Shown: piece after piece, positions 35,964-45,208 of the stretch | Numbering within the stretch: the first letter of the stretch is position 1 | Layout of the letters: the number at the start of each line of letters is the position of its first letter | Source of the DNA: Pseudoalteromonas sp. S16_S37 | Lineage (GTDB): Bacteria > Pseudomonadota > Gammaproteobacteria > Enterobacterales > Alteromonadaceae | Length of the DNA: 64,000 nucleotides | Assembly (NCBI RefSeq): GCF_014694405.1 | Contig: NZ_JAAUWV010000003.1 | Span: forward strand, 124,001 to 188,000 | Reading direction: 5' to 3' | The notes under the pieces: model-generated | What the model was told of the DNA's origin: nothing | The model's input: the letters and a program-made list of their open reading frames with translations, nothing else | Database searches by the model: none | Program-made: the position numbers and the translations under genes

Positions 35964-36449
35964 TTGGCTAAGCAGTATAAATTTGATCTTAAACGCCCTC
36001 ATCAGTTTTTTGGTTTAGGGTTTGGGCTTGGCTTATCGCCAGTTGCGCCGGGGACCATGGGGACTTTTGCCGCATTACCATTTATTTTTATCACCGCCAC
36101 CTACCCACTTTGGTTGCAAATCGTGTTTGCGATAGTAATTAGCGTGTTTGGTTTGTGGGTCTGTGGACAAACCGCAAGAGACGTACAAGTACATGATCAT
36201 CCGTCAATTGTTTGGGATGAGGTGGCTGGTTTCTATATCACCATGATAGGGGCAGCGTTGAGTTGGCAGTCACTCATTGTGGGTTTTTTATTGTTTCGCT
36301 TTTTTGATATCGTAAAGCCAGGACCCATTAAAATGCTCGATAAACGCTTACATGGCGGATTTGGCATAATGGCGGATGATATCCTTGCTGGTATTTTTTC
36401 ATTAATTTGCTTGCAGGCTTTGTTTAAAACTGGTGTATTAACGTTCTGA
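35964..36449 (+). CDS. pgpA: Phosphatidylglycerophosphatase A
   Basis: This membrane protein of 161 residues starts with TTG at 35964 (the frame reads MAKQYKFD once initiated), 6 bases after TAGGAG. GLGFGLGLSPVAPGTMGT and DEVAGFY are the family motifs, and about four membrane segments are visible. It removes the terminal phosphate of phosphatidylglycerol phosphate. The nusB-thiL-pgpA order is conserved in gammaproteobacteria. Confidence 0.94.
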   Translation: MAKQYKFDLKRPHQFFGLGFGLGLSPVAPGTMGTFAALPFIFITATYPLWLQIVFAIVISVFGLWVCGQTARDVQVHDHPSIVWDEVAGFYITMIGAALSWQSLIVGFLLFRFFDIVKPGPIKMLDKRLHGGFGIMADDILAGIFSLICLQALFKTGVLTF

Positions 36450-36474
36450 TATTAGGCTGAAAATCGTGTCAACT

Positions 36475-39400
36475 ATGGATAGATTGTTTAGGTTTATAGT
36501 TTTTGTTGTAATTAGTTTTATGGCGCACGCAACGCACGCGTCTATCAACGATTACGTTGTAAAACAGTGGAACTTACAAAATGGTTTGCCTTCTCAGTCT
36601 ATCAAGAGCATTACCCAAGATAAGCAAGGCTATATTTGGCTTGCGACTCAATTTGGTTTGAGTCGTTTTGATGGACAAAAGTTTACCAATTTAACGACCC
36701 AAAATACTGACTTTTTGCGCTCTAATGCCATTCATAAGTTGCTTGTTGGCACTGACGGCATGCTTTGGGTTGGGACTCGTCGCGGAGTTCATCGCTTAAA
36801 CCCACAAACTTTTGAAGTTGAATCACTCAATATTTCAGGGCCTGTACGAGATATTATTGAAGATAGTCAAGGTAGTATATGGATTGCTGCGAATGGTCTT
36901 CATTATATCTCTCACCAAAGTTTGGCACTTGCTAACGGCTCTGTAACATCTCGCCGATTATCGGCGGTTAAAATCAACCAAATAGTGGGCGCTGTGTCTA
37001 AAATGGCATTAGCTAGCGATGGGATTTGGTTGGTGAATGAGCGACATTTACTAAAAATAAAACAAGCCAGTGCTTCAACTGAGAGTGCATTTAGATTGGA
37101 GCTATCCAGCCGTTTATCACTCCCGCAGCAACTTGCACAAACCATTTTGCATGATCTTGCCTGGATAGATGGTCGATTGTTTTTGGCCACTGAGCTGGGC
37201 GCTTATTTTTTAGATATAGATGAAGTGCTTCGTCGCTATGATGCGATAGGTAATACCGCTGTGTATAAATTTATGAGCGATGGCGAGGGTGGAATATGGG
37301 TGTCCACTTCAAATAGCCTAATGTTCAAAGAAGGCCGAGGAGCATGGCAATCTGTCAGACCTGTACAATCTGAGCAAAGCGTTTGGTTTTCGGATATTTT
37401 CAAAGATAATGAAAATAATATCTGGTTAGCGAGCCTCAATGAAGGCCTGTGGTTCGCACATGCGGGCAAAGTTGAAAGATTTTCGCTCGGCAGCGATACC
37501 AATCAAGGTATAACCGCTATTACGCGCTCTCCAACGGGGCAAATTTGGGTTGCAAACCGTTATGGTATTGGTACTTTGGATGCCAGCGGACAATATCAAC
37601 AAGTAATTGATATCAATAGTTTAGAGAGATTGACGGTTAACGATCTTGAGTTTCAGGGTGAGACTTTATTGATGGGAACTGACCGTGGTGTGTTGGTCTA
37701 CGAGCAAGGAGAATTACGCAGCCTTCCGTACAGAGAATTACGTCAAAATCCGGTGTTTTCTATTAGTCCTTCAAATGAAGGCGGCGTGTGGTTTGGCACC
37801 GGTCGGGGTCTATATCGATTAGAGTATTCGGAGTTAACTCCGTTTAATTACAATACCTTTCTGGGTAGTCAATTTGTTACCTTTGTTGTTGATCTTCCTA
37901 ACTTTGGTTTTATCGGTACTAACAAAGGTGCTTATCGCTATAACGAGCGAGGTATCGAAAAACTCGGTGGGCAGACATCACTAGAAAGTGCTTACATTAC
38001 CAGCATATTTCACATCCAAGATGTTGCGACTTTGATTGGTTCTTGGAGTGACGGTCTTTTTTATCTGACTGCACAAGGGCAGTGGCACCAGTTAGACGCA
38101 TCGAACGGGTTGCCGTATGGTTCCATCACATCCCTACATTACGATAAGCAGCTACAACAAGTATGGGTGGGTACAAAAAAGGGTGTGTACCGAATGCCTG
38201 TCGAACAATTTAAAGGGCCAATAACCAATCTAAAAGTGGATCAAGTCATTAGCCAATTTGATAGACAACTTGACGGTAAAGCGAGTCGTTGTTGTTCTGG
38301 CTTTGGACATGATGCAGTGATGGAAACCATGGACGCAATTTGGTATCCCAGTTCCCAAGGCGTTGTAAAAATACCCAAAAATATGCAGTTGTTTGGCTCT
38401 GACGAACTGACTTTGAAGCTTGAAGCCCTATTTACGCCCGAACGTAGGCTATCGGGCAACGAATTGGAAAGTAAAATATTTCTAAATACTGCTGAGCGAG
38501 ACTTAACGGTACAGTACACTGCGATTGATTTTTATGCGCCGCAAAGTGTTGAATTTAGATATAGATTGTTAAGCAATGGCATAACTAGCGCAGATTGGCG
38601 CGAAACACAACGGCGTCAAGATGCTATCTATACCAATTTATCGCCAGGTGAATATACCTTTGAGCTACAAGCCAAAAGACGTGGTCAAGACTGGCAAGCT
38701 GCTACCAAGAAGCAAATTAACATTTTTATACCCAGAAGATTTGATGAGACCATGTACTTTAGGTTACTTATCACCTGTGGGTTTGCATTCTTATTTTATC
38801 TCATATTTTGGGTATTTAGAGCCCAAGAACGCAGAAAGCATCAAGCCTTAGAAGATTTGGTTGCAGAGCGCACGACTGAGCTTCGCAAAGCCAATGAAAA
38901 ACTGAATCAGGTTAATACCCAACTTAAACTTGTGAGCCATACCGATGAGTTGACAGGGCTACGTAGCCGTCGGTTTTTGTTCGACCAACTACCGAAAGAT
39001 GTTGAGCATTTCCAGCGTAATGCTCAGTCATTGCAGCAGCAGAATAAGAGCTTGGTGTTGATGATCTTAAACATTGATAAATTCAGCAAAGTAAATGACG
39101 CATATGGACCGCTTGGTGGTGATAGCTGCTTACAGCAAATGGCTGCGTTATTGAACTCTCGCACTCAAGGTTCAGACTATGTTGCTCGATGGAGTGGTGA
39201 TGAGTTTTTACTGTTACTAAGAGATTTCAAACGCGATGATGTAGAAAGTTATGCAAGAGAGTTATGTAAGGCTGTTGCTGATTTTGACTTTAAGTTGCCC
39301 AATGGTAAGTCTTTGGCATTAAGTGTGTCGATGGGCTGGTCGCTATATCCGTTGCCTTTGCTTGGCGGTCAAGTTATAGGTTGGGAAGCATCTGTTAATC

Positions 39401-39573
39401 TAGCTGATATTGCTTTGCACCAAGTTAAGCAACGTGGCGGCGATGGTGCTGCAACAATTACCTTTGATGATCAGCTCGATGCCTTTGAGTTTGAACAAAG
39501 CAGTAATATCGAGTCCCAACTTGAAGTACTGCAAAGTAATGGTTTAGCTGATGTGAAAGTTTGGATGCGCTAA
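36475..39573 (+). CDS. Periplasmic propeller/Y_Y_Y sensor with GGDEF domain (diguanylate cyclase)
   Basis: This protein of about 1032 residues starts from ATG 36475; GTG at 36466 is an alternative. In order it has a signal peptide (about 1-23), Reg_prop beta-propellers such as GYIWLATQFGLSRFDG (about 25-620), a Y_Y_Y domain (about 676-750), one membrane span (about 761-781), a short coiled coil and a GGDEF domain (about 821-995). The active loop reads SGDEF (907-911), and the DELTGLRSRR start of the domain is intact, so synthesis of c-di-GMP is likely. The RxxD product-inhibition site is absent (QGSD at that place). The sensing half resembles the first 800 residues of the EAL protein at 1525-6033. 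Confidence 0.9.
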   Translation: MDRLFRFIVFVVISFMAHATHASINDYVVKQWNLQNGLPSQSIKSITQDKQGYIWLATQFGLSRFDGQKFTNLTTQNTDFLRSNAIHKLLVGTDGMLWVGTRRGVHRLNPQTFEVESLNISGPVRDIIEDSQGSIWIAANGLHYISHQSLALANGSVTSRRLSAVKINQIVGAVSKMALASDGIWLVNERHLLKIKQASASTESAFRLELSSRLSLPQQLAQTILHDLAWIDGRLFLATELGAYFLDIDEVLRRYDAIGNTAVYKFMSDGEGGIWVSTSNSLMFKEGRGAWQSVRPVQSEQSVWFSDIFKDNENNIWLASLNEGLWFAHAGKVERFSLGSDTNQGITAITRSPTGQIWVANRYGIGTLDASGQYQQVIDINSLERLTVNDLEFQGETLLMGTDRGVLVYEQGELRSLPYRELRQNPVFSISPSNEGGVWFGTGRGLYRLEYSELTPFNYNTFLGSQFVTFVVDLPNFGFIGTNKGAYRYNERGIEKLGGQTSLESAYITSIFHIQDVATLIGSWSDGLFYLTAQGQWHQLDASNGLPYGSITSLHYDKQLQQVWVGTKKGVYRMPVEQFKGPITNLKVDQVISQFDRQLDGKASRCCSGFGHDAVMETMDAIWYPSSQGVVKIPKNMQLFGSDELTLKLEALFTPERRLSGNELESKIFLNTAERDLTVQYTAIDFYAPQSVEFRYRLLSNGITSADWRETQRRQDAIYTNLSPGEYTFELQAKRRGQDWQAATKKQINIFIPRRFDETMYFRLLITCGFAFLFYLIFWVFRAQERRKHQALEDLVAERTTELRKANEKLNQVNTQLKLVSHTDELTGLRSRRFLFDQLPKDVEHFQRNAQSLQQQNKSLVLMILNIDKFSKVNDAYGPLGGDSCLQQMAALLNSRTQGSDYVARWSGDEFLLLLRDFKRDDVESYARELCKAVADFDFKLPNGKSLALSVSMGWSLYPLPLLGGQVIGWEASVNLADIALHQVKQRGGDGAATITFDDQLDAFEFEQSSNIESQLEVLQSNGLADVKVWMR

Positions 39574-39869
39574 GCGCGTCTGAACAGCCATCGAAAATAC
39601 ATCACCCAATCGGCCGCTAATGAATAAAATGGATGACTAAAGGTAGCGGGGCGATTACGCTCAAACGCAAAGTGACCGAGCCAAGCAAAGCCATAACCAC
39701 AGAGTGGCATTAAAATAACAAACAATAAGCTTTGCCAATAAAGCGCCGCAAGTAGGTTAGCTAATACCAATGTACTACCTAGATAATGACAAGCTCGACA
39801 CCATGGGTGTTGGTGTTGTTCTAAATAGTATGGGTAAAACGCTCGGAATGTGGCAAATTGACGTGGCAT
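39570..39869 (-). CDS. DUF962/Mpo1-like small membrane protein
   Basis: This protein of 99 residues has two hydrophobic segments (about 33-52 and 55-68). The family signature is seen as YPYYLEQHQHPWCRACHYLG near the start and GHFAFERNRPATFSHPFYSL toward the end, with conserved histidines. The yeast relative Mpo1 is an iron-dependent dioxygenase of 2-hydroxy fatty acids; bacterial roles are unproven. Its last 4 bases overlap the end of the convergent sensor gene. The dxs terminator lies just upstream, so it is probably expressed separately. Confidence 0.85.
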   Translation of the reverse strand: MPRQFATFRAFYPYYLEQHQHPWCRACHYLGSTLVLANLLAALYWQSLLFVILMPLCGYGFAWLGHFAFERNRPATFSHPFYSLAADWVMYFRWLFRRA

Positions 39870-39885
39870 AGGAAACCTTAAAAGA

Positions 39886-39909
39886 AAAAAGGAGCATATG
39901 CTCCTTTTT
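39886..39909 (-). terminator. Terminator after dxs
   Basis: AAAAAGGAGCAT (39886-39897) and ATGCTCCTTTTT (39898-39909) form a perfect palindromic stem overlapping the dxs stop codon by two bases; on the minus strand it is followed by further T residues. Confidence 0.85.
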
Positions 39910-41767
39910 ATAGAATCTCTTGAAGCTTTTTCAAGATATTTTGTTCATCCAGTCCCATTTCGGCGTGCATTTGCTCTTGCGTGCCATGTTTTATGAACTC
40001 ATCGGGTAGGCCAAGATGGGTCATCTTCACTGATACACCAATGCTTGCGTAAAACTCGCTAACAGCGCTACCAGCACCGCCAGCAATTGCATTGTCTTCT
40101 AGCGTTACTACGTGCTCATGTGTTGCGAGTAGCTCTTGTAGTAGCGTGGTATCAAGTGGTTTTACAAAGCGCATATCAACTAACGTTGCGTTGCATTGCT
40201 CGGCGGCAAGTTTGGCATTATGCAATAGCGTACCAAAGCTGAGAATAGCTAGTTTTTCACCGGCTCTGATAACTCTTCCTTTACCAATAGCCAGCGGCTG
40301 CATTGTTAATTCAATACTTGCATCTCCAGCACTGCCACGCGGGTAGCGGACCGCAGCGGGACCGTTGTGTAGGTAGCCTGTATGGAGCATTTGACGGCAT
40401 TCATTAGTATCACTTGGCGCCATAATAACCATATTTGGAATGCATCGCATAAAGCTTAAATCATAGGCACCTTGGTGAGTTTCACCATCAGCACCAACTA
40501 CACCAGCACGATCTACAGCGAATAGTACTGGCAGGTTTTGCAGTGCAACATCATGGATCAATTGGTCATAGGCACGTTGCAAGAAGCTTGAGTATATTGC
40601 AACCACTGGTTTCAACCCTTCACAGGCAAAGCCCGCTGCAAGTGTCACGGCATGTTGCTCTGCAATCGCCACATCAAAATACTGATCTGGGTATTCTTTA
40701 GAGAAACGCACCATACCAGAACCTTCACGCATGGCAGGCGTAATCGCCATTAAGTTTTTATCATCTTGGGCTTGATCACATAACCAATCCCCAAAAACTT
40801 TAGAAAAACTTGGCGCGCTAGGTGCTGATTTAGGCAAACTATGGATGCTTGGATCAAACTTAGGCACCGCATGATACCCAATTGGATCTGCTTCGGCTGG
40901 TTTGTAGCCTTTACCCTTTTGCGTTTTGATGTGCAGTAGCTGAGGGCCTTTTAGGTTGCGCATATTGCGCAGCGTATCGACGAGCATATTTACATCATGG
41001 CCATCAATTGGGCCGATATAATTAAGGCCTAGCTCTTCAAAAAATGTCCCTGGGATCACCATGCCTTTGAGGTGCTCTTCCATTCGACTGGCTAGTTCTT
41101 TGACTGGTGGTACACCTGATAGTAAACGCTTACTTCCTTCACGGATGTTTGTATAAAAGCTACCCGATAAAATACGTGCAAAGTGGTTGGTTAGTGCACC
41201 GACATTTTCAGAAATAGACATTTCATTATCGTTAAGCACAATCAGCATATCTGATTTTACATCACCTGCGTGGTTCATGGCTTCGAAGGCCATGCCCGCG
41301 GTAATGGCTCCGTCACCTATCACAGCAACTGTTTTTCTGCCTTTACCTTCTTTTTGTGCGGCAATAGACATTCCCAGCGCTGCAGAAATAGAGGTACTAG
41401 AGTGGCCAACACTGAAAGTGTCGTATTCACTTTCTTCACGGTATGGAAATGGATGCAATCCGTCTTTTTGACGTATGGTATGAATTTGATCTCGTCTACC
41501 AGTAAGAATCTTATGTGGATAAGCTTGATGGCCTACATCCCAAATAAGTCTATCTTCCGGTGTGTTATAAACATAATGAAGAGCAACAGTAAGTTCAACT
41601 GTGCCAAGACCTGAGGCGAAGTGGCCACTACTTTGTGACACTGAGTTGAGTAAATACTCTCTAAGCTCATTACTAAGTGTGATAAGTTTGTGCTGCGGTA
41701 TCTTTCGCAGTTGCTTTGGGTTGTCAGCCAAAGCCAATAAGGGGTACTTGCTACTATCCAATTTCAT
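39908..41767 (-). CDS. dxs: 1-deoxy-D-xylulose-5-phosphate synthase
   Basis: This protein of 619 residues starts from the ATG at 41767 ([15 protein letters not shown]), agreeing with E. coli Dxs (620); an upstream in-frame start would add 12 unrelated residues. The thiamine diphosphate motif [18 protein letters not shown] runs to the Asn in VLNDNEMS, and the transketolase-like [15 protein letters not shown] is present. It makes DXP from pyruvate and glyceraldehyde 3-phosphate, the first step of the non-mevalonate isoprenoid route. It is the last gene of xseB-ispA-dxs. Confidence 0.97.
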   Translation of the reverse strand: MKLDSSKYPLLALADNPKQLRKIPQHKLITLSNELREYLLNSVSQSSGHFASGLGTVELTVALHYVYNTPEDRLIWDVGHQAYPHKILTGRRDQIHTIRQKDGLHPFPYREESEYDTFSVGHSSTSISAALGMSIAAQKEGKGRKTVAVIGDGAITAGMAFEAMNHAGDVKSDMLIVLNDNEMSISENVGALTNHFARILSGSFYTNIREGSKRLLSGVPPVKELASRMEEHLKGMVIPGTFFEELGLNYIGPIDGHDVNMLVDTLRNMRNLKGPQLLHIKTQKGKGYKPAEADPIGYHAVPKFDPSIHSLPKSAPSAPSFSKVFGDWLCDQAQDDKNLMAITPAMREGSGMVRFSKEYPDQYFDVAIAEQHAVTLAAGFACEGLKPVVAIYSSFLQRAYDQLIHDVALQNLPVLFAVDRAGVVGADGETHQGAYDLSFMRCIPNMVIMAPSDTNECRQMLHTGYLHNGPAAVRYPRGSAGDASIELTMQPLAIGKGRVIRAGEKLAILSFGTLLHNAKLAAEQCNATLVDMRFVKPLDTTLLQELLATHEHVVTLEDNAIAGGAGSAVSEFYASIGVSVKMTHLGLPDEFIKHGTQEQMHAEMGLDEQNILKKLQEIL

Positions 41768-41888
41768 GGTATCAATTATGTGTCCTACGCAAACTTCGCA
41801 CAATTATATACAAAGGCTGCCGTTAGTTTTATTTATTTATACAAATTAGCCATTAATTTGTCATGAACAGCGATTTTTTTAGCGCTAT

Positions 41889-42776
41889 TTAATATTTTCT
41901 TTCAATAATATAATGCGCTAAGTCGGCTAAAATGGTGGTGTCTTGCCCTATTTCATCTAGTGCTGCAATCGCGTCATTGATCAATGCTTGCGCTTTGTTT
42001 TTAGCGCCGTCTAAACCAAGTAATGCAGGGTAAGTAGATTTATTGTTTTCAATATCAGAGCCCTGTGGTTTACCAAGTGATAGGGTATCCCCTTCGATGT
42101 CTAAAATATCGTCTTGGACTTGAAAAGCGAGGCCAATATTTTCAGCATAACGGCGCAAAGCTTGAAGGGTTGATTGTTTAACATCGGAGGCACACAGCGC
42201 GCCTAACTCTATCGATGCTCCTAACAAAGCCCCTGTTTTTAGTTTATGAATTCGCTCAAGTTCTTCTAGTGTAACGACTTTATTTGTGGCTGCAAGGTCA
42301 AGTGCTTGGCCGCCAATCATGCCTTCAATTCCCGAAGCTTTAGCTAATGTGTTTAACATTTTCACTTGCTGTGTGATAGGCACCTTGAAGGTATGTTCAC
42401 TGAGTAATTCAAAGGCAATTGTTTGCAGGGCATCACCTGCCAAAATTGCTTGTGCCTCATTAAAGGCTATATGACAAGTAGGCTTACCTCTACGTAGCTC
42501 ATCATCATCCATTGCAGGTAAATCATCGTGTACTAAGGAGTAGCTATGGATACACTCAATCGCAGCTGCTGCAATATCAAGGTCAGCTAAATGGGCCCCG
42601 AGCATTTGCCCTGTTGCATATACTAAAAATGGTCGTAAACGCTTTCCGCCATTATTGATACTATAAAACGTGGCTGCTTTGATGGTTTCATCGGTATCTA
42701 ATGCGCGAGCAAAATAGTTCGCAATGGTATCTGTAATACGAGTTTGCGTGTGATTTAGTTGTTCTTTTAATTCCAC
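41889..42776 (-). CDS. ispA: Farnesyl diphosphate synthase (geranyltranstransferase)
   Basis: This protein of 295 residues has both aspartate-rich motifs: LVHDDLPAMDDDELRRGKPT (first) and FQVQDDILDIEGD (second). It condenses isopentenyl diphosphate with dimethylallyl and geranyl diphosphate and supplies precursors for quinones and undecaprenyl phosphate. It begins 3 bases after xseB and is followed by dxs, which makes the entry compound of the same pathway. Confidence 0.96.
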   Translation of the reverse strand: MELKEQLNHTQTRITDTIANYFARALDTDETIKAATFYSINNGGKRLRPFLVYATGQMLGAHLADLDIAAAAIECIHSYSLVHDDLPAMDDDELRRGKPTCHIAFNEAQAILAGDALQTIAFELLSEHTFKVPITQQVKMLNTLAKASGIEGMIGGQALDLAATNKVVTLEELERIHKLKTGALLGASIELGALCASDVKQSTLQALRRYAENIGLAFQVQDDILDIEGDTLSLGKPQGSDIENNKSTYPALLGLDGAKNKAQALINDAIAALDEIGQDTTILADLAHYIIERKY

Positions 42777-42779
42777 TGT

Positions 42780-43022
42780 TTATTCCACATCACCTTGAAA
42801 TGGGACCGCAGAACTTTGGCTATCATTAGCCATTAGGATAGAGACTTTTTGTTCAGCTTGTTGCAGTTTATTACTGGATGAATTTGCTAAAGCAATCCCT
42901 CTTTCAAACTGTTTTAAAGATTGCTCTAGAGTCAATGTACCTTGCTCCATTGACTGAACGATTCCTTCTAGTTCTGCCATTGCTTCTTCAAAACTCAGAT
43001 TGTCTGGTTTTTTTGTTGCCAT
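42780..43022 (-). CDS. xseB: Exodeoxyribonuclease VII small subunit
   Basis: This protein of 80 residues is a helical hairpin with the typical LSFEEAMAELEGIVQSMEQG and LEQSLKQFERGIAL segments. It partners XseA to degrade single-stranded DNA. It is the first gene of xseB-ispA-dxs, as in E. coli. Confidence 0.96.
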   Translation of the reverse strand: MATKKPDNLSFEEAMAELEGIVQSMEQGTLTLEQSLKQFERGIALANSSSNKLQQAEQKVSILMANDSQSSAVPFQGDVE

Positions 43023-43300
43023 GATATTGTCTCGTTTGTGATTACTGCCAACATTTGAGCATGCTGAGCTTTTGTGTATTTATTCGCGCATTTTAGCAGG
43101 GCTGAAGCTGCGTAGCATAGCTAATCTGCAATAACCTTTCTACCCAGAAAGCCATCAAGTTCTAGCTAAGCGCCCAATTTTAGGGGCAATATGGGGTAAG
43201 GTCAAAGTTTGCAGCTCGCTTTTACTATACTATCCCAAAACGTCGATAAACCTAAGTGCGGGTGTCGCTCGCAATTTTAGTGCTTTTTCATATAATTGAT

Positions 43301-43327
43301 TTAAGATATTCAGTAGCTTGCCGATAG
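43301..43327 (+). promoter_or_regulatory. Sigma-28 (FliA)-like promoter upstream of pomA
   Basis: TTAAGATA (43301-43308), 11 bases, then GCCGATAG (43320-43327) match the flagellar sigma-28 consensus TAAAGTTT-N11-GCCGATAA at 5 of 8 and 7 of 8 positions with exact spacing. It lies about 120 bases before pomA on the same strand. The rest of the 425-base gap between xseB and pomA (43023-43447) shows no gene. Confidence 0.65.
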
Positions 43328-43447
43328 TTAATAGTGGTTCATAAGCATTGCTTTATGTTCAATAATTTATGGCACACCTTTTGTATGCCTTATCAGCATG
43401 AGTCGCTTGGGCAAGAATTAGAATAGATAAAACTCTCTGGAGGGTAT

Positions 43448-44215
43448 GTGGATTTAGCAACCGTTATTGGGATCCTAGGCGCAATAGGCCTGATTGTGAT
43501 GTCCATGTTCATGAGTAGCGACGGTGAAATAATCATGTTTGCCGATGCTGCTTCTGCTGTTATTGTTTTCGGTGGTTCACTCTTTATCGTTTTGGCTAAT
43601 TTTAGCACGCCAAAGTTCTTCGTCATTGGTAAAGTTGTGGGCAAGGCTTTTATGTTTAAAATTGAGACACCTGAGGAGCTAATTGAAAAAGCGGTTGAAC
43701 TGGCAGACTCAGCGCGTAAGGGCGGATTCTTAGCGTTAGAAGAAGCGGATATCCCAAATTCATTTATGCGCAAAGGCGTTGATATGTTAGTCGACGGTCA
43801 TGATGCAGACGTTGTACGAGCTACTTTGCAAAAAGATATCTCGTTAACAACAAACCGTCACGATGAAGGGGCGTCTTTATTCAAAAAGCTCGGTGATATA
43901 GCTCCTGCAATGGGGATGATAGGTACTCTAATTGGTTTGGTTGCTATGCTTTCGAATATGGATGACCCAAAAGCGATAGGTCCAGCGATGGCAGTTGCCT
44001 TGTTAACTACCTTATATGGCGCATTTCTTGCGAACGTTGTCGCCATCCCTATCCAGTCTAAATTAGAGCTTAGAAGAGATGAAGAAGAGCTAAATCAAAG
44101 GCTCATTCTTGATGCCATTCTCGGAATTCAAGACGGTCAAAACCCTAAAGTCATTGAAGGCATTCTGAAAAACTATCTGCCAGCATCTAAACGCTTGCAT
44201 GAGAAAGAGGAATAG
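43448..44215 (+). CDS. pomA: Sodium-type flagellar stator protein PomA
   Basis: This protein of 255 residues has four membrane segments (about 4-22, 30-47, 148-170, 178-200). It starts with GTG at 43448 after CTGGAGGG; the ATG two bases earlier runs into a stop. VDLATVIGILGAIGL is the typical PomA start, and the cytoplasmic loop has the charged LEEAD region. With PomB it forms the ion-conducting stator that drives flagellar rotation. A sigma-28-like promoter precedes it, and pomB follows 5 bases later. Confidence 0.94.
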   Translation: MDLATVIGILGAIGLIVMSMFMSSDGEIIMFADAASAVIVFGGSLFIVLANFSTPKFFVIGKVVGKAFMFKIETPEELIEKAVELADSARKGGFLALEEADIPNSFMRKGVDMLVDGHDADVVRATLQKDISLTTNRHDEGASLFKKLGDIAPAMGMIGTLIGLVAMLSNMDDPKAIGPAMAVALLTTLYGAFLANVVAIPIQSKLELRRDEEELNQRLILDAILGIQDGQNPKVIEGILKNYLPASKRLHEKEE

Positions 44216-44220
44216 CGCTG

Positions 44221-45156
44221 ATGTCTGAAGAAAAAGAATGTAAATGTCCACCCCCTGGGCTGCCAGCTTGGATGGGGACATTTGCAGATCTGATGTCTTT
44301 GCTGATGTGCTTTTTCGTACTTCTTTTGGCGTTTTCGGAAATGGACGTTCTGAAGTTCAAACAAATCGCGGGCTCGATGAAGTTCGCTTTTGGTGTACAA
44401 AACAAAATTGAAGTAAAAGACATTCCAAAAGGAACCAGTGTAATAGCGATGGAATTCACACCAGGTAAGCCTGAACCTACACCTATAGAAACTATCCAGC
44501 AGCAAACCGTGGAAATGACACAACAAATGCTAGAGTTTCAGGCTGGTGAAGAAAGCTCAGCAGGGGGCAGACAAGAGCAACGTGGTAACAAGCGTGGTGG
44601 TGAATCTCAAAGCACTTCTCAAGAACAAGCAATGACGCAATCTATTTCAGCGGCAGAGCAAGAGCAAGTGAATGAGCTGGTGAAGAAAATAGCCCAGCAG
44701 CTAGAAAAGCAAATTATGGATGGCGCGATAGAGCTTGAATCTTTAGGTCAGCAAATCATTATACGTATTCAAGAGAATGGAGCGTTTCCTTCGGGTAGTG
44801 CTTTTTTACAACCGAAATTTACGCCGACAATTTTAGAAATTGCAAACTTATTGAAGGATGTACCAGGTGAGATCACGGTATCAGGGCATACTGATGACTA
44901 TCAAGTCAGTAACGAGCTATATAGTAATAATTGGGATTTATCGGCAACAAGAGCGGTTGCAGTAGCGAGTGAGATGGTTAAAGCCCCAGGCTTTGATAAA
45001 AACCGTTTAGTGGTTGTAGGGCACGCTGATACGCGGCCACTCGTACCTAATGAAACCAATGCGGACAGAAGACGAAATCGTCGTGTAGAAATATCAATTT
45101 TACAAGGTAAACCGCAAGAGTCTGACCCAATTGAGGTTTCAGGACAAAACAAATAA
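44221..45156 (+). CDS. pomB: Flagellar stator protein PomB/MotB
   Basis: This protein of 311 residues has a single N-terminal membrane helix (about 20-42) containing D23 in TFADLMSLLMCFF, the ion-binding residue. A Gln/Glu-rich plug and linker (about 90-150) follows, then an OmpA-like peptidoglycan-binding domain (about 170-290) with ISVSGHTDDYQVSN-type sequence and NADRRRNRRVEI. The N-terminal CKCPPPGLPAWMGTFADL is characteristic of PomB. It anchors the stator to the wall. A strong terminator follows. Confidence 0.94.
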   Translation: MSEEKECKCPPPGLPAWMGTFADLMSLLMCFFVLLLAFSEMDVLKFKQIAGSMKFAFGVQNKIEVKDIPKGTSVIAMEFTPGKPEPTPIETIQQQTVEMTQQMLEFQAGEESSAGGRQEQRGNKRGGESQSTSQEQAMTQSISAAEQEQVNELVKKIAQQLEKQIMDGAIELESLGQQIIIRIQENGAFPSGSAFLQPKFTPTILEIANLLKDVPGEITVSGHTDDYQVSNELYSNNWDLSATRAVAVASEMVKAPGFDKNRLVVVGHADTRPLVPNETNADRRRNRRVEISILQGKPQESDPIEVSGQNK

Positions 45157-45181
45157 AGCAGCCAGTGGCTGCTTTATTTTT
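45151..45181. terminator. Bidirectional terminator after pomB
   Basis: AAATAAAGCAGCC (45151-45163) pairs perfectly with GGCTGCTTTATTT (45167-45179), loop AGT. It overlaps the pomB stop and faces the convergent transporter gene. Confidence 0.9.
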
Positions 45182-45208
45182 ATTACCTAACTTAGGTTTG
45201 CAAACTAA

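Noticed and set aside
43140..43260. Possible small RNA or tRNA in the xseB-pomA gap
   Set aside because: No cloverleaf, no strong terminator and no promoter-terminator pair could be drawn.
43393..43773. Minus-strand open frame across the start of pomA
   Set aside because: It is opposite a strongly supported motor gene and has serine/lysine-rich composition with no recognisable domain.
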